Below, one piece after another: positions 62,401-64,000 of a DNA stretch of 64,000 nucleotides; the stretch's first letter is position 1, and each line of letters opens with the position of its first letter. The notes below the pieces were generated by a model. It did not search any database, was not told the origin of the DNA, and was given only the letters and a program-made list of their open reading frames with translations. Source of the DNA: an uncultured Alphaproteobacteria bacterium (GTDB lineage: Bacteria; Pseudomonadota; Alphaproteobacteria; JAPOUT01; G958296285); the NCBI GenBank assembly GCA_958296285.1, contig OY282459.1:1532762-1596761 (forward strand), written 5' to 3'. A program made the translations under genes and the position numbers.

Positions 62401-64000
62401 CCAGGCGGGATCGCCGTCCGCCCGCGGAACGACAGATTGTCCCCGCAATAGGTCGTCCCAGACGCCGCGAAGGTCAGGAGCAGAGCATTGCCGCTGATCG
62501 TCAGTTCCCCAAAGAGACCCGCCGCCAAAGACAGACCGCTTATATCCGTGTTGTCCGGCAGAGACGTCGCGCTGACGAGAGAGAGCATCCCTGAGGTTGG
62601 AAGCGTCCCGGCGCTCAGCGCGATCTCTATCGCCCCCGCCGTGAAGGAGGGCGTTGCCCCGCCCGTGTCCAAAAGCGCCGAGGTGAAGGAGGCGAGCGTC
62701 CGACTGCTGCCCAAATCTATCCGGAAGCGCAATGTCCCTGAAGTTTGCGTGAAACTCTCAAGGTTGGAGAGAGCGATCTGCGCGTCCCCCGCCCCGTCAT
62801 GGTCTATCGCCAAAGTCCCCTGATTTTCAAAACTGTCGCTTGTCCCGCCGCCAAAGTCCGAAGACGCCGTCAGGGTCATCGTTCCTGCGGCGGCGTTCGT
62901 GATCGCATCGTTCCCGCCGCCAGGGGAGAGGCTTCCCGAAAAGGTCAGGCTGTTCGTGAAACTGTCCGCGCCAGCCCCCCCCATAAAGACCCCATAGAGG
63001 CTTCCCTCATTGCTCGTCGTGGTCGCCCCTGTCGTGGAAAGGCGAACCGCCCGCCTTGTCAAAGCCGAAGACGACCCCACAGTCGCTCCCGCCGCTATAT
63101 CCAACATGATCGTCCCCGATCCCCCGATCAGATTGACGATCGCCGAAGACGAGCCTTGCGTTCCTGTTGTCGTGTGCGTTCCGCCGTCAATGTCTATGTC
63201 TATCGCGCTCGCGCCTGTGGCGTTAGCGCGAATGGCATCGCTCGCCCCTTGCGCCGATGTGGAGCCGGCGACAGCCATAGAGACATTGCCGCCGCCTGAA
63301 GCGTGAATCGCGTGATTATTGGCGTCCGTGTCTTCATTGCTGACGCTCGTCCCTGAGGCTGTCGTGATCGCGATCGCGTCCGCCATCGCCGTGATGACGC
63401 TCACCGCCGCCCCGTCCGCGAGAGTGGATGATTTGGCAATCGGATCAGAAGCCGCTCGGATGTGAATCTCGCCGCCTTGCCCTGTATGCCTTATGAAAGG
63501 CGTGGCTGTTCCCGCAGCAGCAGCAGCCGTATAGAGAAGCCCCAGACCCGTCTCGCTCTCAGCAATCCCCCCCGTCCTGATGTCATCGCAGACCACTTGG
63601 AACGTGGATGTCCCAGGCGAGATCGCCGTCCGTCCGCGGAACGACAGATTGTCCCCGCAATAGGTCGTCCCAGACGCCGCGAAGGTCAGGAGCAGAGCAT
63701 TGCCGCTGATCGTCAGTTCCCCAAAGAGACCCGCCGCCAAAGACAGACCGCTTATATCCGTGTTGTCCGGCAGAGACGTCGCGCTGACGAGAGAGAGCAT
63801 CCCTGAGGTTGGAAGCGTCCCGGCGCTCAGCGCGATCTCTATCGCCCCCGCCGTGAAGGAGGGCGTTGCCCCGCCCGTGTCCAAAAGCGCCGAGGTGAAG
63901 GAGGCGAGCGTCCGACTGCTGCCCAAATCTATCCGGAAGCGCAATGTCCCTGAAGTTTGCGTGAAACTCTCAAGATTGGAGAGAGCGATCTGCGCGTCCC
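44493..64000 (-). CDS. Giant repeat autotransporter, at least 6501 aa, 5' end outside the window
   Basis: The frame is open from 63998 down to a TAG at 44493; the true start is beyond position 64000. About 15 near-identical passenger modules of 403-408 residues follow one another. Each contains YCGDNLSFRGRT...FQVVCDD, GTATPFIRHTGQGGEIHI, SGTSVSN, GASDAIRA, IDIDIDGGTHTTTG, SLYGVFMGGAGADSFTN and SDFGGGTSDSFEN-type segments. The last module before the barrel is diverged (about 45910-45420). The linker pair QCDPAEHFGRTICGW (about 45395-45335) leads into a barrel of about 285 residues that ends NYAF (about 45350-44496). No W/Y/F mini-modules occur in the visible part, unlike in most paralogs. A large surface-exposed, beta-helical adhesin is inferred. 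The leader and N-domain are not visible. The true copy number cannot be known from this window. Confidence 0.93.
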   Translation of the reverse strand, partial: DAQIALSNLESFTQTSGTLRFRIDLGSSRTLASFTSALLDTGGATPSFTAGAIEIALSAGTLPTSGMLSLVSATSLPDNTDISGLSLAAGLFGELTISGNALLLTFAASGTTYCGDNLSFRGRTAISPGTSTFQVVCDDIRTGGIAESETGLGLLYTAAAAAGTATPFIRHTGQGGEIHIRAASDPIAKSSTLADGAAVSVITAMADAIAITTASGTSVSNEDTDANNHAIHASGGGNVSMAVAGSTSAQGASDAIRANATGASAIDIDIDGGTHTTTGTQGSSSAIVNLIGGSGTIMLDIAAGATVGSSSALTRRAVRLSTTGATTTSNEGSLYGVFMGGAGADSFTNSLTFSGSLSPGGGNDAITNAAAGTMTLTASSDFGGGTSDSFENQGTLAIDHDGAGDAQIALSNLESFTQTSGTLRFRIDLGSSRTLASFTSALLDTGGATPSFTAGAIEIALSAGTLPTSGMLSLVSATSLPDNTDISGLSLAAGLFGELTISGNALLLTFAASGTTYCGDNLSFRGRTAIPPGTSTFQVVCDDIRTGGIAESETGLGLLYTAAAAAGTATPFIRHTGQGGEIHIRSGSDPIAKSSTLADGAAVSVITATTDAIAITTASGTNVSNADADAGNHAIHASGGGNVSMDIAGSTSARGASDAIRANATGASAIDIDIDGGTHTTTGTQTDTVGSETAIVNLIGGSGTITLDIAAGATVGSSSALTRRAVRLSTTGATTTSNEGSLYGVFMGGAGADSFTNSLTFSGSLSPGGGNDAITNAAAGTMTLTATSDFGGGTSDSFENQGTLAIDHDGAGDAQIALSNLESFTQTSGTLRFRIDLGGGRTLASFTSALLDTGGATPSFTAGAIEIALSAGTLPTSGMLSLVSATSLPDGTDISGLSLAAGLFGELTISGNALLLTFAASGTTYCGDNLSFRGRTAIPPGTSTFQVVCDDIRTGGIAESETGLGLLYTAAAAAGTATPFIRHTGQGGEIHIRASSDPIAKPAGTDVAAVSVITAMADAIAITTASGTSVSNADADAGNHAIHASGGGNVSMDIAGSTSAQGASDAIRADATGSSAIDIDIDGGTHTTTGAQGSSSAVVNLIGGSGTIMLDIAAGATVGSSSALTRRAVRLSTTGATTTSNAGSLYGVFMGGAGADSFTNSLTFSGSLSPGGGNDAITNAAAGTMTLTASSDFGGGTGDSFENQGTLVIDHDGAGDAQIALSNLESFTQTSGTLRFRIDLGSSRTLASFTSALLDTGGATPSFTAGAIEIALSAGTLPTSGMLSLVSATSLPDNTDISGLSLAAGLFGELTISGNALLLTFAASGTTYCGDNLSFRGRTAIPPGTSTFQVVCDDIRTGGIAESETGLGLLYTAAAAAGTATPFIRHTGQGGEIHIRAASDPIAKPAGTDGAAVSVITATTDAIAITTASGTNVSNADADAGNHAIHASGGGNVSMDIAGSTSAQGASDAIRANATGSSAIDIDIDGGTHTTTGAQGSSSAVVNLIGGSGTIMLDIAAGATVGSSSALTRRAVRLSTTGATTTSNAGSLYGVFMGGAGADSFTNSLTFSGSLSPGGGNDAITNAAAGTMSLTASSDFGGGTSDSFENRGTLAIDHDGAGDAQIALSNLESFTQVSGTLRFRIDLGGGRTLSSFTSALLDTGGATPSFTAGAIEIALSAGTLPTSGMLSLVSATSLPDNTDISGLSLAAGLFGELTISGNALLLTFAASGTTYCGDNLSFRGRTAIAPGTSTFQVVCDDIRTGGIAESETGLGLLYTAAADAGTATPFIRHTGQGGEIHIRSGSDPIAKPTGTDGAAVSVITAMADAIAITTASGTSVSNADADAGNHAIHASGGGNVSMAVAGSTSARGASDAIRADATGSSAIDIDIDGGTHTTTGAQGSSSAVVNLIGGLGTITLDIAAGATVGSSSALTRRAVRLSTTGATTTSNAGSFYGVFVGGAGADSFTNSLTFSGSLSPGGGNDVIMNASSGTMSLTASSDFGGGTSDSFENQGTLVIDHDGAGDAQIALSNLESFTQTSGTLRFRIDLGSSRTLASFTSALLDTGGATPSFTAGVVEIALSAGTLPTSGMLSLVSATSLPDNTDISGLSLAAGLFGELTISGNALLLTFAASGTTYCGDNLSFRGRTAIPPGTSTFQVVCDDIRTGGIAESETGLGLLYTAAVAAGTVTPFIRHTGQGGEIHIRASSDPIAKPAGTDGAAVSVITAATDAIAITTASGTSVSNEDTDANNHAIHASGGGNVSMAVAGSTSARGASDAIRADATGSSAIDIDIDGGTHTTTGAQGSSSAVVNLIGGSGTIMLDIAAGATVGSSSALTRRAVRLSTTGATTTTNAGSLYGVFMGGAGADSFTNSLTFSGSLSPGGGNDVIMNASSGTMSLTASSDFGGGTSDSFENRGTLVIDHDGAGDAQIALSNLESFTQTSGTLRFRIDLGGGRTLASFTSALLDTGGATPSFTAGAVEIALSAGTLPTSGMLSLVSATSLPDGTDISGLSLAAGLFGELTISGNALLLTFAASGTTYCGDNLSFRGRTAIAPGTSTFQVVCDDIRTGGIAESETGLGLLYTAAAAAGTATPFIRHTGQGGEIHIRAASDPIAKPAGTDGAAVSVITATTDAIAITTASGTSVSNADADAGNHAIHASGGGNISMDIAGSTSAQGASDAIRANATGSSAIDIDIDGGTHTTTGTQTDTVGSETAIVNLIGGSGTIMLDIAAGATVGSSSALTRRAVRLSTTGATTTSNAGSLYGVFMGGAGADSFTNSLTFSGSLSPGGGNDVIMNAAAGTMTLTATSDFGGGTSDSFENQGTLVIDHDGAGDAQIALSNLESFTQTSGTLRFRIDLGSSRTLSSFTSALLDTGGATPSFTAGAIEIALSAGTLPTSGMLSLVSATSLPDNTDISGLSLAAGLFGELTISGNALLLTFAASGTTYCGDNLSFRGRTAIAPGTSTFQVVCDDIRTGGIAESETGLGLLYTAAADAGTATPFIRHTGQGGEIHIRAASDPIAKPAGTDGAAVSVITAMADAIAITTASGTSVSNADADAGNHAIHASGGGNVSMAVAGSTSARGASDAIRANATGSSAIDIDIDGGTHTTTGAQGSSSAVVNLIGGSGTIMLDIAAGATVGSSSALTRRAVRLSTTGATTTSNAGSLYGVFMGGAGADSFTNSLTFSGSLSPGGGNDVIMNAAAGTMTLTASSDFGGGTGDSFENQGTLAIDHDGAGDAQIALSNLESFTQTSGTLRFRIDLGSSRTLASFTSALLDTGGATPSFTAGAIEIALSAGTLPTSGMLSLVSATSLPDNTDISGLSLAAGLFGELTISGNALLLTFAASGTTYCGDNLSFRGRTAISPGTSTFQVVCDDIRTGGIAESETGLGLLYTAAADAGTATPFIRHTGQGGEIHIRAASDPIAKSSTLADGAAVSVITATTDAIAITTASGTSVSNEDTDANNHAIHASGGGNVSMAVAGSTSARGASDAIRANATGSSAIDIDIDGGTHTTTGTQTDTVGSETAIVNLIGGSGTIMLDIAAGATVGSSSALTRRAVRLSTTGATTTSNAGSLYGVFMGGAGADSFTNSLTFSGSLSPGGGNDVIMNAAAGTMTLTASSDFGGGTSDSFENRGTLVIDHDGAGDAQIALSNLESFTQTSGTLRFRIDLGSSRTLASFTSALLDTGGATPSFTAGAVEIALSAGTLPTSGMLSLVSATSLPDNTDISGLSLAAGLFGELTISGNALLLTFAASGTTYCGDNLSFRFRTAIPPGTSTFQVVCDDIRTGGIAESETGLGLLYTAAAAAGTATPFIRHTGQGGEIHIRAASDPIAKSSTLADGAAVSVITAMADAIAITTASGTSVSNEDTDANNHAIHASGGGNVSMAVAGSTSARGASDAIRANATGSSAIDIDIDGGTHTTTGAQGSSSAVVNLIGGSGTIMLDIAAGATVGSSSALTRRAVRLSTTGAATTSNAGSLYGVFMGGAGADSFTNSLTFSGSLSPGGGNDVIMNAAAGTMTLTATSDFGGGTSDSFENQGTLVIDHDGAGDAQIALSNLESFTQTSGTLRFRIDLGGGRTLASFTSALLDTGGATPSFTAGAIEIALSAGTLPTSGMLSLVSATSLPDNTDISGLSLAAGLFGELTISGNALLLTFAASGTTYCGDNLSFRGRTAISPGTSTFQVVCDDIRTGGIAESETGLGLLYTAAAAGTATPFIRHTGQGGEIHIRSGSDPIAKPTGTDGAAVSVITAMADAIAITTASGTSVSNADADAGNHAIHASGGGNVSMAVAGSTSARGASDAIRADATGSSAIDIDIDGGTHTTTGAQGSSSAVVNLIGGLGTIMLDIAAGATVGSSSALTRRAVRLSTTGATTTSNAGSFYGVFVGGAGADSFTNSLTFSGSLSPGGGNDVIMNASSGTMSLTASSDFGGGTSDSFENQGTLVIDHDGAGDAQIALSNLESFTQTSGTLRFRIDLGSSRTLASFTSALLDTGGATPSFTAGAIEIALSAGTLPTSGMLSLVSATSLPDGTDISGLSLGAGLFGELTISGNALLLTFAASGTTYCGDNLSFRGRTAIAPGTSTFQVVCDDIRTGGIAESETGLGLLYTAAVAAGTATPFIRHTGQGGEIHIRAGSDPIAKSSTLADGAAVSVITAMADAIAITTASGTSVSNADADAGNHAIHASGGGNVSMAVAGSTSAQGASDAIRADATGSSAIDIDIDGGTHTTTGAQGSSSAVVNLIGGSGTIMLDIAAGATVGSSSALTRRAVRLSTTGATTTTNAGSLYGVFMGGAGADSFTNSLTFSGSLSPGGGNDVIMNASSGTMSLTASSDFGGGTSDSFENQGTLVIDHDGAGDAQIALSNLESFTQVSGTLRFRIDLGSSRTLASFTSALLDTGGATPSFTAGAIEIALSAGTLPTSGMLSLVSATSLPDNTDISGLSLAAGLFGELTISGNALLLTFAASGTTYCGDNLAFRGRTAIAPGTSAFQVVCDDIRTGGIAESETGLALLYTAAAAAGTVTPFIRHTGQGGEIHIRAGSDPITKSSTLADGAAVSVITATTDAIAITTASGTSVSNADADAGNHAIHASGGGNVSMAVAGSTSAQGASDAIRANATGSSAIDIDIDGGTHTTTGTQTDTVGSETAIVNLIGGSGTITLDIAAGATVGSSSALTRRAVRLSTTGATTTSNEGSLYGVFMGGAGADSFTNSLTFSGSLSPGGGNDVIMNAAAGTMTLTATSDFGGGTSDSFENQGTLVIDHDGAGDAQIALSNLESFTQTSGTLRFRIDLGSSRTLASFTSALLDTGGATPSFTAGAIEIALSAGTLPTSGMLSLVSATSLPDNTDISGLSLAAGLFGELTISGNALLLTFAASGTTYCGDNLSFRGRTAIPPGTSTFQVVCDDIRTGGIAESETGLGLLYTAAAAAGTATPFIRHTGQGGEIHIRSGSDPIAKSSTLADGAAVSVITATTDAIAITTASGTNVSNADADAGNHAIHASGGGNVSMDIAGSTSARGASDAIRANATGASAIDIDIDGGTHTTTGAQGSSSAVVNLIGGSGTIMLDIAAGAIVGSSSALTRRAVRLSTTGATTTSNAGSLYGVFMGGAGADSFTNSLTFSGSLSPGGGNDAITNAAAGTMTLTASSDFGGGTGDSFENQGTLVIDHDGAGDAQIALSNLESFTQTSGTLRFRIDLGSSRTLASFTSALLDTGGATPSFTAGAVEIALSAGTLPTSGMLSLVSATSLPDNTDISGLSLAAGLFGELTISGNALLLTFAASGTTYCGDNLAFRGRTAISPGTSTFQVVCDDIRRGGIAESETGLALLYTAAVDGTMATPFIRHTGGGGEIHIRSGSDPIAKPTGTDGAAVSVITAMADAIAITTASGTSIANEDTDAGNHGVHASGGGNVSMDIAGSTSAQGASDAIRANATGSSAIDIDIDGGTHTTTGTQGSSSAVVNLIGGSGTIMLDIAAGATVGSSSALTRRAVRLSTTGATTTSNAGSLYGVFMGGAGADSFTNSLTFSGSLSLGGGNDEITNEAAGTLTLNADSDFGAGNADSLVNEGTLVIDHPANGNSQINLTGLESFTQASGTLRFRIDFTTRPMDAENAILNIGDAAVILTAGAVEVIVTGGVAPTEGAAVPLIAGSSITEETDIGTLELTAGLFGTLETVDGLLQVVIGVLPLELTLGAYDALLQTAWYADRAFGRSLLSPQCDPAEHFGRTICGWMRAGGRFSQHRPFARAQYDENAYNFVGGANITGNGWRMAVAAAYEDSDLTMRMPDETQFSAEGTRFLAGVILGSHRSLPGGFDFDADVQFRANYSEYETTRPEQTIVAAAESETKLWTVGSALGLEKRIPIVRRNTPAAFLYGDWILVSRMELGVMNQRMDSFRERSENPFILQETSEFVSFSRFLVEARGRNTMKEGIVTSWARFGADAFFTDPASDIRAAVEDENIRAKGTMERAMFDLGVGIGYRSERMEVNLGYEGSVSAEAKTDIHRLTFRFNYAF
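45910..64000 (-). repeat. Tandem array of about 15 coding repeats of 1209-1224 bp
   Basis: Using one invariant point, (A/G)TGAATCTC on the plus strand, units recur at 46470, 47682, 48906, 50118, 51327, 52536, 53760, 54969, 56190, 57399, 58608, 59817, 61026, 62250 and 63462. Spacings are 1209 (seven times), 1212 (three), 1221 (one) and 1224 (three), all multiples of three. The differences come from a 12-bp insertion (TDTVGSETA in place of GSSSA) in four units and from single-codon indels (SSTLADGA versus PAGTDGA, and one Ala codon near 51380). Homology fades below about 45910. The array continues beyond position 64000. Confidence 0.97.

Noticed and set aside
47682..63806. A 114-codon plus-strand reading frame repeated about every 1.2 kb
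   Set aside because: It repeats only because the minus-strand module repeats. It has no conserved ribosome site or recognisable product, and several copies begin with GTG instead of ATG.
45910..64000. CRISPR array or satellite DNA
   Set aside because: Units are about 1.2 kb, protein-coding and in frame, with no short repeat-spacer pattern and no cas genes.
44493..64000. Two-partner (type Vb) exoprotein or contact-dependent toxin
   Set aside because: Each protein ends in its own barrel with a terminal Phe. There is no separate transporter gene with POTRA-like features, no C-terminal toxin segment and no small immunity gene.
45910..64000. Pure assembly artefact
   Set aside because: Units differ by in-frame indels and by many scattered substitutions, which read duplication alone would not create. 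The exact copy number remains uncertain.
1..64000. Insertion sequences, phage genes, tRNA or rRNA
   Set aside because: No transposase or integrase motif, terminal inverted repeats or RNA gene was recognised on either strand.

Overview
The window is almost entirely coding, on the minus strand, and holds only one gene family: seven tandem genes for very large surface proteins of the autotransporter (type Va secretion) kind. In transcription order they are: a giant gene whose 5' end lies beyond position 64000 (at least 6501 residues visible, 44493-64000); a 1199-aa gene (40755-44354); a 4617-aa gene (26834-40687); a 2985-aa gene (17857-26814); an 1819-aa gene (12075-17534); a 1436-aa gene (7714-12024); and a gene that starts at 7672 and leaves the window at position 1 (2557 codons visible, 3' end missing). 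I see no housekeeping gene, RNA gene, transposase or phage gene. The sequence is GC-rich by eye. C-terminal barrels ending in Phe and Sec-type leaders show a Gram-negative organism. An alphaproteobacterium is a reasonable guess, but nothing here proves it.

All proteins follow one plan. A Sec leader is followed by a conserved N-terminal domain of about 130 residues that begins with Asp-Glu-Cys-Gly (or Gln-Glu-Cys) and contains an ERLYRA...GAPG...NGW core. Then come one or more passenger modules of about 400 residues with beta-helix-like rungs (GNDLFEN, NAGTVIGDF, DSDFGxGTDxFxNxGTLVIDH). A linker with a Cys pair follows, and then a C-terminal beta-barrel of about 285-290 residues. Complete modules number about 0 in the 1199-aa protein, 1 in the 1436-aa protein, 2 in the 1819-aa protein, 4 in the 2985-aa protein and about 6 in the 4617-aa protein. 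The visible part of the giant protein holds about 15 near-identical copies.

Region by region: 1-7672 is the partial gene, a mosaic of array-like modules and short ITTSGD-type repeats. 7714-17534 is a tightly packed pair. 17535-17856 is the longest non-coding gap and carries a promoter-like element. 17858-40687 is a pair of huge genes 19 bp apart, with repeat-built leaders and many W/Y/GD/F mini-modules. 40688-40754 is a short gap with a hairpin. 40755-44354 is the smallest gene. 44355-44492 carries a second copy of the same promoter-like element. 44493-64000 is the giant gene, dominated from about 45910 onward by a tandem array of 1209-1224 bp units.

Two promoter-like elements with the same layout (TTGCGC, 17 bp, TATAAR) suggest at least two transcription units: one starting before the 1199-aa gene and one before the 1819-aa gene. 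I infer a surface-protein family that grows and diversifies by duplication, unit shuffling and gene conversion, perhaps for adhesion or antigenic variation. No catalytic passenger domain was recognised, so the specific function is open.
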